Position numbers and translations under genes: made by a program
The notes under the pieces: model-generated
The model's input: the letters and a program-made list of their open reading frames with translations, nothing else
Told to the model about the DNA's origin: nothing
Database searches by the model: none
Assembly: GCA_037957365.1 (NCBI GenBank)
Contig: JARHVA010001190.1
Span: 2,555,001 to 2,619,000 of the forward strand
Direction of reading: 5' to 3'
DNA length: 64,000 bases
Source: Torreya grandis
Lineage: Eukaryota; Streptophyta; Pinopsida; Cupressales; Taxaceae
In this document: in pieces, positions 1 through 11,346 of the stretch
Position numbering within the stretch: position 1 is the first letter of the stretch
Layout of the letters: each line of letters starts with the position of its first letter

Positions 1-648
1 TTAGAAAATAGAGAAGTTAGGTCTTGGACCAAGTTCATTGGGCCAACTTAGTCCCATAACATACTCAATTTATAGAATAAGATCAACCCATTCGATCATC
101 TTTGGAGAATGGTAAAAAGAGGTTTTTGCTTAGGTAGGGGCTATTGCTTAGGTATTTGGATAATGACATGAAACGTGCTGAAACAGGTAGTATAAATATA
201 AAATAATCATATAAGGATAAGTTGAAATTTATATATGAACATATAGTTTATTATTCTTTTAATTTATATTTTATATTTATAGTTCATGATGTTTGAGAGT
301 GGTTTTTGACCTCTAGGTTATATAATATAAATTTTAAATTTTAGAGGGTCTTATTGGATTTCAGACTCAGCCATATTTCTAGGTTTTAGGATTTCAAACT
401 TAGCTATATTTTAAGATTTTAATAAGACATCATAGGAGGTAAATGGATAAACACTCTAAATAAGGAGGTTATATTGATATTAAAAATTATACAAAGTCAC
501 AACAATCTTGTGAATCACCGATGGTCTGCCCACCCCTTTTCTAGTGCACTTTTTAAGGTGTGTACTCAAAGAGATTAAAACTCGACAGGGTCTTGTAAGA
601 GAGAAAGTGTTAGTAAGTATTAAAGATTAAAAATATTGGGTACTTATG
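1..648 (-). repeat. E1 left (3') LTR, partial
   Basis: This matches about 6080-6710 at roughly 80-85% identity by eye. About 760 bp of the LTR lies beyond the window edge. The inner end is eroded: the final TATACA of the right copy corresponds to TTATG near 643-648. The minus strand is assigned because the gag ORF and the TATA box of the sister LTR read that way. Confidence 0.7.
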
Positions 649-1730
649 TGAGAAAGTAGGTGGCACTATAAGTAATGCTATAATGAGACCTCCTACTCCA
701 GTCTACTGGCCTATCGCACCCCAATGGACCTTAGCTCTATCATGAAGCAAACTATGGAGTTTGAGCTTTGACTAAGATAGGAGATGTGCCAAAAATAGAT
801 CATGTATTTTGGTAGGATTTGAATTTTGAGATTATCTTGTATTTTAATTATTTCTTTTTATTTCTTTTATGATTTGGATTTTAACTCTTTTAAATTTTTC
901 TATTCCTCATCTATACGGATTTAGAGAACCAAACACGAGTGAAATTATTGACAAACACAAGAGAGCTTACACTTGGTCACTAGATAAAATGACCTAAACA
1001 CTAAGGTGTCTAAAGATTCCTAGACTTACCCATAAGTAAGTGTGAAATATCAAAATTGACTGATGTGTGCTTCAAATGAAAGGAAATAAGGGAATGATGG
1101 TGATCACGAAAGATTTGTTAAGGTAATAACTGATATAATAATGAATATGATTGTATTTGACCACAAAGAGGTAAAATAGTGTTATGAAAGGGATGGGGCT
1201 ATGCTATGATAATCATGTCACTAAATAAGCCATATTAACCTATAACAGATCTATCACAAACACTAATGAAAGTATTAGTCATCCCAAAAGAGGGGAAAGT
1301 TAAGTAAGGGTCAAATAATCATAAAGTTACTAAGACAAAGAATGACATAAAAAGATAATAAGTGGTGATAATGAAAGAGAACCAAGATATAAATAAAGGC
1401 TAAATGTAATGCACAATAAAACCAAAACACCCAAAGGAAACAATGATGTGAGTAACATGTATTTATGAGGAAGACTTGGTCCTATTTGAGGTATTACAAT
1501 GCAACTCACAAATTATAAAGTAAAATAAAACCGAAGAATCCAAAGAAAACAATGGTGTAAGTAAAATGAAACTAAATGAAATAAAGTGCATAATAATAAT
1601 AAACATGAGACAAAAATAACAATAAAAATCTATGACAACATCTATATCAAAGATGAGCATGTGAAACACGACTCTATATGTCTCTAAAAGTTTTTTGAAG
1701 TTGAATTTGTTTGTTATTATGCAATGTAGA
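649..1730. other. E1 interior without recognisable coding
   Basis: This AT-rich stretch lies between the left LTR and the 3' end of the gag-like ORF. It has many stops in all frames, and I see no protein family, tandem repeat or RNA gene. No convincing polypurine tract adjoins the LTR, so either the tract has decayed or the LTR edge is a few bases off. Confidence 0.5.
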
Positions 1731-3540
1731 CTAAGATTGGGAATTGTAGGATATCCCAAAGGGTAAGTGGATATAGGTAGAGGCATTGCAAGATGCCCAA
1801 AAGTCTAAAGTGACATGGGGATGGGCATCATGAAATGCCCCAACATGTGGTATAGAGTGAGGTGAATTTGAACAATTAGAGTGAATTGCATGGGTATTTC
1901 TGATGCAATTAGAGATAGGCAAATGTTTTAGTTTGTTAGATTTTAAAGGTGTTAAAATTGAAATAATATTTGTAGGAGAGGTATGAAGAGGTCTATAAGG
2001 TAAAGTAGGACCATTTATGATGCACTTTGGGGTAGGCATTTTAATTAGGCATTCCTTATGTTCATGTAACCTAAGAGGTTGAATATTGACAAATGCAACT
2101 ACCCATTCGAAGTTGTTCATATTAGCTATCCTTTCCTTATTGGTGTAGCAAGAAGGATCAACTATGGTTTGGACAACATTAGTATATGAGGTGGAGGTAT
2201 GGGGTAACTTTTGTTGATCATTAGGTACGTGATGTTGATTTGTTTTTGGTTCTTTAGATTGGACTTGTGAGGCTTGGAGATAGTCTTGATAACATTATTT
2301 TATTAGAGTATCAAGATTGAAATGTGGACCAAGTAAGGAAGTAAGAATAAATCAATGAAGATCATGACAAGTCTCATGAGAATGATTGACCTATAGTAAC
2401 ATGCCACCCATAAAACTTATCAAGATCATACCATTTAGATGAGGTTTGGAAGGATCAAAGCTCATGGGTTTAGAGGGTGGCAATTTATTCTTAAGTTCTA
2501 GACTCAAGGCAGGTTGGGTGCGGTCAAAATTGGTTGAATTGGATAATCCATTTTGAGTTTGGGGAGGCTTATAAGAATCAATGTTATGAGAATATGATTG
2601 GAAAGGTTCCTTAGTAGATGTTTGAAGTGATTCAAATTGAGTCATAACAAAGTCTTGCCTTTTTGCTTGGTTTAAGGCTTCTAAAGTTTTAGGGGAAAAG
2701 ATCCAAACTTTGTATTGGAGAGGATCTTTAAGAGTGATAATAAATAGTTTTAAAAGAGTGTCATCATTCATGTTATGGTCCATTTTAAGAGCTAGAGACT
2801 TCCATCATTTGATGAAAGTGTGAGAAGATTCGTTAGGAAGTTGCTTGGCATTGATGATGTGGCTAAGGTAATTTTTAAGAAGGTCATTATGTTGGAATTC
2901 CTTCACTAGAGCATTGAATAAATCCTCTTATTGTGTAATGGAATGTCAAGAAAGTTGTTTTTACCATTCAAGTGCATCACCAACAACGGTTTTGGCTAGG
3001 AGCTTGGTGGTAGCAAAGGTGTCAGTTTTGACCCATTCTTTATAAACATTATCAAAAGATTTAAGAAAGGTAGTGGGATCTTTAGTTCCATCATATGCTA
3101 TAGTTATAGATATGTATCTAATGTCTATAGATGTAATGAATGGAGTTAAAGGTTCATTTTGAAGATGTTAAAGCATTTTGTTATGCAAATGAGGTTGATG
3201 GATGATGTTCCCATTGGCATCTCTAAGAATGGGGGGTATTTTTTTGGATTTGGTTGATTCACGATGACTTGAGGTGGTTGAATAGCTATTTGTAATATGT
3301 GAGATTACATTTGAATCATTTGGGAATTGGTAGTTGTTTGCATAACATTCATTTGTTGAATTATTTGACCAAGAATTTGAGTTGTATCAATGGGAAGATT
3401 TTGATTGTTAGTGTTAGAAGGTGGAGCATTAATATTAGTAGGAGGAGCATTCCTTATATTGGTAGTATGGGATGGATTGTTGGGTGGAGGGTTACCAACA
3501 TTAGTAGTAGGAAGAGGACTAAGATGAATAACCTCAACTA
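1731..3540 (-). pseudogene. gag: Retrotransposon Gag, E1 (decayed)
   Basis: One minus-strand frame runs for about 600 codons with about nine in-frame stops and no obvious frameshift. The start (about 3540-3260) is rich in Pro, Asn and Gln. The middle matches plant Ty3/Gypsy Gag: a YDGTKDPTTFLKSFD block near 3080, then VVGDALEW, FNALVKEFQ and LPNESSHTF, and finally the DDTLLKLF...LKDPLQYKVW block near 2750. This is the retrotransposon Gag capsid fold that packages element RNA in cytoplasmic particles. Downstream (2390-1731) the frame continues into a Pro/His-rich tail with no CCHC zinc knuckle that I can find. No protease or reverse transcriptase follows, so the element is non-autonomous. The start codon is uncertain because the N-terminus is eroded. 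Confidence 0.75.
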
Positions 3541-3789
3541 CATTACATTGTGTAATAATTGGTTTGGTATTAAGAAGGCATAAATGAAGGAATTCAACAA
3601 TTTTATCTAAAGTGATAATCTAAGTGAGGTTATGATCTAAATCCTTAATTATGTAGTGTTCTTGACTAATTAGAAATTGAAAAGAAGACACAATTATAAA
3701 TGTATTAATTGGAAGTTGAAGAAAAAATATAATTATGAATTTATTCGTTTAATAAATTAAGTTGGCCAATATCTATAGAGTCATCTAGA

Positions 3790-5215
3790 TGGTACAAGGT
3801 TGAACTGATTGACTGCATTCTGCAAGAAGGTAAGCTGAATAGCTGGCAGAAAACAAAATTAAACAAGTTGATTGTATTTTGAAAAAAAAGGAAGCATAAT
3901 AGCTTGTAAGAGACTGATTCGACTCTGTTCTGTATGTATAAATAATAGAACAACCTGTAAGAGACTGAGTCAACTGAATCGACCGTGTTCTATAGGTAAG
4001 AAATATTTGAAATGGAATAAATATGGCTAACTGAGTAGTAATTTTATAAAAAAATGAGCTAAACATACAAGAAACTAGGATGATTAATTTGATTTAGTTA
4101 TGACACATAACAGAAACCGTGTATCAATGTTGGTTAATACAAGTTTTACAATATAAAATATAATTGATAAATAATAAGCAACAATACTAAATGCAAATGC
4201 TAATATAATGAGCGGATATTCCTATATGTTTTAAATTAGATTATGTTTTAAAATGTGATAGGGCATTTGGATTTGTAAAAAAAATAAAAAGAGGTAAGTT
4301 AAATCTGGTTTAAAGTATGTTAAGGTTGAAAGGGATCTATATTGGTGATGGTAATGGCTTGGTATTGGAGACTACCCCCTCACTTTACAATCTCGTAATG
4401 ATAAAGGTGTTGGGTGCTTTACCAATGTATACCATCGACCACATATTTATACTTGGCCATAAAACTGACTTCACTTCCCCCTTGGTGATGAAATCCAAGT
4501 AGGTAGACCTTGGGTGGAATGTTTTAATACCTTTTAATATTTTATGGTTTGAAAGTGTGGGAATAAAATAAAAAGCAGTGTGACTAAATTGATAAATTAA
4601 ATCTTCCTATTTAGTCTATGTGTGTTACTCTAAGCAAGCAAGGAACAAAATGAAAGATGAATTAATTACTAGTAATTTGAATTAATTCCTTTTGCTTGAA
4701 GAGTATAGGGTCGATTAGATTGACCAAGTATGCAAATAGTACAAAAAATAATCAACTTGATCAATTCTGTTTGTTGAAGAAAAGGCCAAAGAAACATAGT
4801 CAAACAAATTGACTGAGTCTCTTGGGTAAGAAATAAATATAGAACTAAGTCGATCTAGTTGACTTAGTTGACTATAGAGTTAAAATTTTATAGAACTAAA
4901 AAACTATGAAAAACAAGATTGTAATGAAGAAAAGAAATGACTAAGTTGGTGAGAATGAACCAAATGATTTAATAATGTAGAATTACTATTTTTATATACT
5001 ATGTCATCTAGATAAAGATTTTTATCCTGCTAACATAGTTGACTGAGTTTGAAAACCTATATGTAAAAAAATAAATTAAGTCGATCGAATCAATCCAATT
5101 TCCTATAGTTGAAGATGACCTGCACAAATCCAAACATAGTCGATCAGATCGACTGTGTGTTAAACCTATGCACAAAATGTTACACTGAGTTGATAGATTT
5201 GATCTATTGATATAA
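3790..5215. repeat. Irregular array of GTCGATYNRATYGAC-like dyads in the E1 leader
   Basis: A short dyad-symmetric motif close to AGTCGATCAGATCGACT recurs about a dozen times at 30-110 bp spacing. Examples lie near 3800, 3915, 3970, 4710, 4755, 4805, 4855, 5045, 5080, 5140 and 5180. Each copy is often followed by a TGTGTT or AGTT tail. The same motif appears inside the right LTR (near 6060-6115) and more weakly in the left LTR (near 80-100). The block occupies the untranslated leader between the primer-binding-like site and gag. Its role is unknown; it could be regulatory or an expanded minisatellite. Confidence 0.6.
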
Positions 5216-5280
5216 AAATGAATTAAATAAGAAATTAAAATATATGAAAGTGTGAAACAAAACTTTCAAAAGCTAATTTC

Positions 5281-5298
5281 ACTTCGGGTTCACCAAAA
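5281..5298 (-). other. E1 primer-binding-like site
   Basis: On the minus strand the LTR ends TATACA and is followed directly by TTTTGGTGAACCCGAAGT. TGG right after the LTR is the expected start of a tRNA-primed site, since it pairs with the tRNA 3' CCA. I cannot name the tRNA with confidence. Confidence 0.45.
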
Positions 5299-6710
5299 TG
5301 TATACAAGGGAAAGTGAATTTGATCTATAAATCAATTTTAGTTCGGAGAATAGAAATCAAACTAGTCATTCTACTTGATACATTTAGAGGATTAGGGTCA
5401 TGACCAATATGGATCTATTGAACTTAACTAATGGGTCTCTTACAATATAATATCACTAGATAGAGTTCCAAAGCCTCTAGTAAAAAAATACCACATAATA
5501 AACCTAGCTAGGTCTTATAGTTTTGTAACAAAGTAAAGTAAATCTAATTTAGTACTCACCAAAGCTTGTGGCACAAATGGGGGATAATAAACATAAAAAA
5601 TAAACATGCAAAAAATAACTCTACCCAAGTTAATGTAGAGGTAATCTTATGCATGTAGTGATAAATATATTCATAAGGCAATACACATGCAAATCTATCT
5701 ACTAGTAAAAGAGGAGCAAGAGTTAAGTTTACTTACCCTGAAGATGAACCCGTCGAGTCTCAATCTTTCCCTTGGCCAATGGTGATTTGTAAGAGGTTAT
5801 TGTGGTTCATAAGGATAACAAAGATAGGTCATCTCTAGGCTAAAATACTGATCCTATAGATCTAAAAGACTTTTGCCACAAGACAAGATTCTTCTCCAAA
5901 GGAAGTATGAAACCTTAAACAATGATTCCTCAAGTATAATTATAGATAAATAGATAAAGAAGTAAAAATTAATGATTCTCTCTATTAGAAATGAGGTGAT
6001 GGATGTGTTTATATATCGAGATCTAACCCTAAACCCTTACAAAATTTTGGCCGATGCAGTCGGTTCAATTGACCTAGTTAGAAAATAGAGCAGTTAGATC
6101 CTAGACTAGGTCAACTAGGATGAATTAGTTTTGTAACATGTTCAATTCCTAGAATAAGGTTGACCCATTTGACTGTGTTTGAACAATGGTAAAAAGAGGG
6201 TTTCGCTTAGGTAGGGGCTATTGCTTAGGGATTTGGATAATGGCATTAAACATGTTGAAACATGTAGTATAAATATACAATAAACATTTAAGTATATGTT
6301 AAAATTTACAAATTATACTTTAAGTTATATTTTATATTTATAGTTTCAATATGTTTGAGAGTGGTTTCAGACCTCTAGGAGATATAATGCAAATTCTAGA
6401 TTTTGGAGGGTTCTCTTGGATTTTAGACTTAGCCATATTTCAGGGTTCTAAGATTTTAGACTTAGCCATATTTCAAGATTTTAGAGAGACATCATTGGAG
6501 GTAAATGGATAAACACTCTAAATAAAGAGGTTAGATTGATAATTGGAATTATACAAAGCCACAACAATCGTATGAAGTACCAATGATCTACCCACCTCTT
6601 TCCTGGGGAACTTTTTAAGGCATGCACTCAGAGAGATTGAAACTTGATAGGTTCTTACAAGAGAGAATGTGTTAGTAAGTAATAAGGATTGCAAATATTA
6701 CGTGTATACA
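5299..6710 (-). repeat. E1 right (5') LTR
   Basis: This 1412-bp LTR is bounded by TGTATACA at both ends. A TATA box on the minus strand (TATATAAA at 6015-6008) lies about 700 bp from the 5299 end, giving a U3/R-U5 layout consistent with leftward transcription. The flank from 6711 onward is LINE coding sequence. Confidence 0.7.
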
Positions 6711-8400
6711 GTTTGCACACTAATACTTCCATATAGAATACTAACATTTTTTCTCTTCTATATTTTAAAAAGCCACCTGCATTAGCCATCCCTAGGTTCC
6801 TTTAAAACACCATAAAAACTTAGTGTAGACTAGCTAAGTGATGGACAAACCCATTTAACTCCTATTTTATCAACCTTATTACCATCTAAATCTTCAACCT
6901 CTAAATTTAAAATGTTTTGTTTTACTTCTATTTTGTATTCACTATCATTAACAATTTTCTTATTTTTAAAATTAAAAACCTTGAAGTTTTCACTGATGGA
7001 GTCCACTATTCTTAAAGCCACCCTAGATAAAGATATATTTTTTTGTTATGAAAAATCCTTAAATTCCTTTTCCACATAAACCCTAGAAAACATGTGGTAT
7101 AACTATCTTCTAAATTTTTTTGAGTTTGGAACTAAGAAAAGGAGGGGACCATTAGATTATAAACTCTAACATAAAATCTGATTAAAACCAACTCACCTCT
7201 AATTTAGATAGGATAACCTTTAAAGTATTATAGGCAAAGGGGAAAATAAGCAAAAGATGAAAAACAAACTCAACAAATTTTTCACATTAGACACACCTAT
7301 TCGGGATTAAGATAACCTCTTTTCTTCAAATTATCCAAGGTAAGACTTTTTTTTGAATTTCAACCCAAAAAAAGAGGTTGAACTTTGGGATAATATCCTT
7401 CTCCCAAATAGAATTCCAAGGAAATTCATTCTGATGAACATTAAGTCATATGTTATAACCTGATTTGACATTGTAAGCTCCATCCAAAGAGTCAGACCAA
7501 ACTAGCTCATCATCCATATGGGATTTCTTGATATGATAACCCTTGAGTAAAAAAATCATATCATAAGTGATATAAAGATCATCCCGATTGGAGGAATTCA
7601 AGGTGATTGGCTTCCAAACTTATAGGAGTCAATCTTTGAAATTTAATCAACCACTCTTTCTCCCATGTCTCTCTTAACCAAGCTAGTAATTTTATTCCAT
7701 GGAGTAGAAGAGATGAGAGGTGAGTTTATAATCCAAGATTCATCCCAAAACATAACTCTTTCCCCTGATCCCACATTACACTTAATCATTTCCAAAGAAG
7801 ATCTCTACTACTCACTAAACTATTCCAAAAACATGAACCTACAAACAAAGTTAGTTGATAAAAACCTTTAAGCTTGAGGACAATCCAAGCATTTAGCCTT
7901 TAGGATTTCTGTCCATTAGTTGTTTTCATTCAAAAATCAGCATCTAATTTTATAAATAAGAGCTCTATTCATTAACTAACTTCATTATTTTAATCTCAAA
8001 ACATTATTTTTTCTTTGGGAGAAGTTTTTTATTTTAGGCTACCAGAACGAGTCTATATTTCTCCTTTGTTCCAGTACAAAAAAATCTTATTTGTAGTTTT
8101 TCAAATTTATCCACTATCAAACTTGACATATTAAAAATGAAATTAAGATACACGTGAAGAATCCGAAGTGTATTTTTAATAAGCTGTAGTTTACCATCTT
8201 GACTAAGAATACATCCTTTCCAGCCAAGAAGTTTATGTTGGTATCTATCAATGAGCAGATTCCATATACTATTGTTCATTCTTCAATTAAATAAAGACAA
8301 ATCAAGATAAGTAGAGGGGAAATATTTGATTTGACATCCCAAGATTCTAAATATTTTATTTGTCTAAGAATAGGAGTAATAATAAACTATAAATAATTAA
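6711..8400 (-). pseudogene. LINE ORF2 3' part: RT thumb, zf-RVT and RNase H (decayed)
   Basis: On the minus strand the segment reads as the C-terminal half of a plant LINE ORF2. Around 8279-8040 is the RT C-terminal block (LIDRYQHKLLGWKG, then LSQDGKLQLIKNTL). A KGxxW..G segment near 7760 follows. Near 7400-7300 is the zinc-finger-like zf-RVT region (SLTLDNLKKRGYLNPNRCV). Near 6870-6750 is the start of an RNase H domain (VKWVCPSL, then YGVLKEPRDG). It is broken by stops and several frameshifts. ORF2 would nick DNA and copy LINE RNA at the target. The RNase H domain is cut at 6710 by the E1 insertion, and the N-terminal endonuclease and RT core are missing. Confidence 0.75.
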
Positions 8401-8429
8401 AAAGGGTGATATTATCCCATGATGTTGTC

Positions 8430-8686
8430 TCTTATCAAAAATTCAATTTTGAGAAGAGTTCGCTATATTTTTTCAATACTCTAGTGGACAGGTAGTTTAG
8501 AATAGCAGCTATTTTGGGTTTCCATATAAAAAAGTTACCTGTCTCTTATCTTGGAATGCCTATGAGTAGCAGAAAGCTTTTTGTGGAGGATTAAAACCCT
8601 CTTTTGGACAAATTTTAAAAAAAGATTGTTGGTTGGAAAGGTAAACTTATTTCTTTGGTAAGGAAGCTAGTTCTTATTAAAAGTGT
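8430..8686 (+). pseudogene. LINE ORF2 RT fragment, plus strand, left half
   Basis: In forward frames this reads as the plant LINE RT region with a LPVSYLGMPM block (near 8540) and a KKIVGWKGKLIS block (near 8620). It stops at an LVLIKSV-like stretch where E2 has inserted. The frame resumes at 12286 and continues with the expected next residues. It differs in sequence from the minus-strand LINE at 6711-8400, so it is a separate copy placed head to head with it. The junction lies between about 8390 and 8430. Confidence 0.75.
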
Positions 8687-9597
8687 TGTTAGGTTGTGGA
8701 GCTAAAAGCTTCACCAGGATGCAAACAGGAGGAGTTACAGAGGTTGCAGGGCAATTGACATCGGTCTGATCAACCGACATCAGTCAGATAGCAGTGAAGA
8801 AGCAACCGACGTCGGTTACCAGTCGGCCGACATCGGTCAGGGAGGAGCCGACATCGGCAGCCTGTGTGTGAACATGCAGTTTACATGCAAATTCTGGAGA
8901 GTCTATTTTTAGACTATTAGTTTGCATGTTAAAGGCTAGTTGTAGTCTTGAGTTGCGCATCTAATTATTGTAATTAAGATAGTCTAATTATTGTAAGCAT
9001 GAGATCTATATAATAGACTCATGGGCTGTATTGTAAACTAGTGCTAGAGAGTAAGAGAGCAAAATAAGCTCCTTCAGAGAGAGGAGAGAAATGGTGTGTT
9101 CCTCCTAGTGCTACAGTACCAAGTGTGGGTGTTGGTTTGGAGAATCAGAAGGGTTCTTCGTATATGTATGATCTTGGTCAGTAGGTGTGCAGGACCACGT
9201 TTGGAGATCTACAATGGTGAGTAAGGTCTAGTGATTTGCAGGTAGCAGCAGAGAGCAGGGGATCTACTTGGAGTACGGTTGTGTACTTGGTGTACTGATA
9301 GCATTGTTACTGATTGGTGGAGGTGAACAACAATTTTGTATTTGAGTTGTGTGTTGGGACCGAGAGAGAGAGGGAAGAAGTCCTTGAGGTGTGGCAAGCC
9401 TTTGAGGTGGAAGAAGAAGTGGCATCTTTTTTATTGTATTTTCTTCTGAGTGATTATTAATACAATTGTGTATTGTCTCTCATATTCCTATGTTGTTTCA
9501 TATTTCTAGTTACTTATCATTCTGGTTAAATTTCTTGTTTAGTTGCTAATACAAGAGGTAATCATATATGCTCAATTGGTGGAGCAAGATCCTGATA
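8687..9597 (+). repeat. E2 5' LTR
   Basis: A 911-bp LTR, roughly 93-95% identical to the 3' copy by eye. Many of the differences are C/T or G/A changes at CpG. It lacks about 22 bp present in the 3' LTR near 11400-11430. A cluster of ACCGACRTCGGT-type palindromes lies at 8755-8860. Confidence 0.95.
9007..9013 (+). promoter_or_regulatory. E2 LTR TATA box
   Basis: TATATAA sits 320 bp into the LTR. The sequence around it is conserved in the 3' LTR (11689-11695). Transcription would start about 30 bp downstream. Confidence 0.65.
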
Positions 9598-9599
9598 GT

Positions 9600-9611
9600 T
9601 GGTATCAGAGC
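9600..9611 (+). other. E2 primer binding site (tRNA-iMet)
   Basis: TGGTATCAGAGC begins two bases after the LTR end. It is a perfect copy of the site complementary to the 3' end of plant initiator methionine tRNA. Confidence 0.95.
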
Positions 9612-9707
9612 TTTTGGTTGGGTTACTAACAGGTGGTTTCAGATCTGGTTAGTGTTTGTTGACTACAGGTCACTCACAGGGGTTTTAAATTGAGTGAGAG
9701 TATAGCA

Positions 9708-11259
9708 ATGGCAGAAGAAAGTAAGCTACGAATGGAGAAACTAAATAGCATGAATGGTCTGATTGATGGAAAGAAAGAGCAGGGAAAAGATGATTGTTGG
9801 TCAATAGAAGATTAGCGTGTAAAAGCAAATGTTGTAGGTGATGTTACACAGGTTGCTCTGGATAAAGTAGAATCTTTGTCTACAGATTCTTTTGCCTCTT
9901 TCCATGCAGCCCGAAATAGAGCATATTTTCATGGGTATGTCTTTGGAGACTTTGGAGAGATTTATTTAGGGGTTGGTGAGCCTTGTCAGATTATTGACGA
10001 AGGAAAAGTGAAGCTAAAATTGTAGACAGGTAACACACAGGTGTTGAAGAAGGTCATGCAGGTACCAGTCTTGGGAATGAGTCTAATTTCTTCAAAAAAG
10101 TTGGGTGATGGGAGATGCACAGTAACTGTCACATCGAATGCACTTGAATTAGATGGTGGTAAGAAAGTAGGTATCCTTTATCTATTTACTTATATTACTG
10201 ATTCACTTTTTGTTGCAGAGATGTGGCTTTGTAAGCTTGGTCACATATGTAGGAGGGGAATGCATGTTCTTAAGCAGAAGACAGATGTTTTTGATAAACT
10301 TAAGAATTGGAAGGCCTTGGTGTTCATGGAGGAGATGATGGATAGAGATCAGCTGAGGGGACTGAATTATTCTGAGCAGGGCTGTGTTGATTTGAACATG
10401 GTTATGATCCATGGAGAGCTCACAGGTAAAAAGTCATCACTCACAAGCGAACACAGGTAACGGCATTGGTCAGTCAGTAATTGACGTCGGCAACACGAAG
10501 ACTGACATTGGTCATACAGGAACCGACATTGGTAGAAGGGATACCGGTGTTGGCCAGGGAAATGACGTCGGTAGTCAGGGTCAGTGCAGGGAACCGACAT
10601 CAGTCAGATGCAGACTGAGAGATGGCTGAGATCGGTCACTGGAACGGATGTTGGGCGGACAATAAGCTATCAAGGAGTCTCAAATGCCCATATAAAGGTC
10701 AAAAATGGTAAGTGAACCTCATATTCATTGTTCACCTACTTTATATTTCTTACTGATGGTCAAGAACTAGGAAGATGTGAAGAGGCAATGTAGGTAGAAT
10801 CCAGAAATAGTGGGAGCTTGGCATGGATGAATAGTGTGAGTCCTTGGAGAAGAACCAAATAGGTGTTTGTTGGTGGAGTTGTCAGCTGGAAAAAAGTACT
10901 AAAAGACAGATGGATTCCCAAGTTAAAGAAGAGAGTGGATGGATATGTGAGATAGAAGGCCAAGGTATATGGTCTTGAGGAAACTGCAAGACAGTGGTAC
11001 AGGGTTTGACAGGTGGATGACAAAGCAAGGCTTTAGTCAATGCCAGTGTAACTATTGTGTTTGTCTTTACCAGGTGGATGATGAGTACTGGAGGGCAGTT
11101 CAGTGGATTCTCAGGTATCTGAGAGGGACCAACAATAGGGATTCATGTTATGCAGGGTCAAGGTCTTCACTACATGGATATGTAGGTTCAGATGTGGCAG
11201 GTTACTTGGATGACAGGTGTAGCATCACAGGATGTGTGGTGGTTGGTCTTCAGGATTGA
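9708..11259 (+). pseudogene. Copia gag-pol remnant of E2
   Basis: The frame starts at the ATG at 9708 (MAEESKLRMEKLN, a usual Copia Gag start), but most of Gag is missing. From about 9880 a protease segment appears with DSFASFHA where Copia proteases have DSGASFHA, so the active-site glycine is Phe. GEPCQI and KVPVLGMSLISS-like blocks follow. The GAG-pre-integrase LCKLGHICRRGM block lies near 10230-10270. The integrase core is absent and a palindrome-repeat tract (10459-10640) occupies that interval. RT resumes near 10965 (YGLEETARQWYR, then a FDRWMTKQGFSQC block) and joins directly to RNase H (EYWRAVQWILRYLRGT, then GYLDDRCSITG) through a large deletion at the YVDD region. It cannot encode a working polyprotein. 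Confidence 0.85.
10459..10640. repeat. ACCGACRTCGGT palindrome minisatellite in E2 interior
   Basis: Eight to nine copies of a 12-bp dyad related to ACCGACGTCGGT occur about every 20-31 bp (near 10461, 10481, 10502, 10522, 10543, 10562, 10593 and 10627). The same dyad is clustered in both LTRs. It lies where the integrase gene should be. Copies differ mainly at the CpG positions. Confidence 0.75.
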
Positions 11260-11346
11260 GCTTAAAGAGGGATACAAGCCAGGGAGTAAATTAGATGGTG
11301 TATAGGTACAGGTACATGTGTAACTGTTTATTTCCAAGTGAGAGAT

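Larger units (their letters stand above)
1..6710 (-). mobile_element. E1: gag-only LTR retrotransposon, left end outside window
   Basis: A direct repeat of about 650 bp links 1-648 to the last part of 5299-6710, with long matching blocks such as the segments at 128-170 and 6195-6236. The right copy starts TGTATACAAGG and ends GTGTATACA, so both ends carry the self-complementary octamer TGTATACA, as expected of LTR termini. The interior (649-5298) holds a gag-like ORF on the minus strand and no polymerase. A TATA box on the minus strand of the right LTR, and a primer-binding-like site just inside that LTR on the same strand, agree with leftward transcription. The right boundary falls inside a LINE RNase H segment, which marks the insertion target. 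The left flank is off the window, so no target duplication can be checked. Confidence 0.75.

Noticed and set aside
3299..3583. Plus-strand 94-codon frame
   Set aside because: It is the shadow of the N-terminal part of the E1 gag on the minus strand.
8390..8430. Twin-priming inversion of a single LINE
   Set aside because: Both arms contain the same RT region with different sequences, whereas twin priming would give non-overlapping segments.
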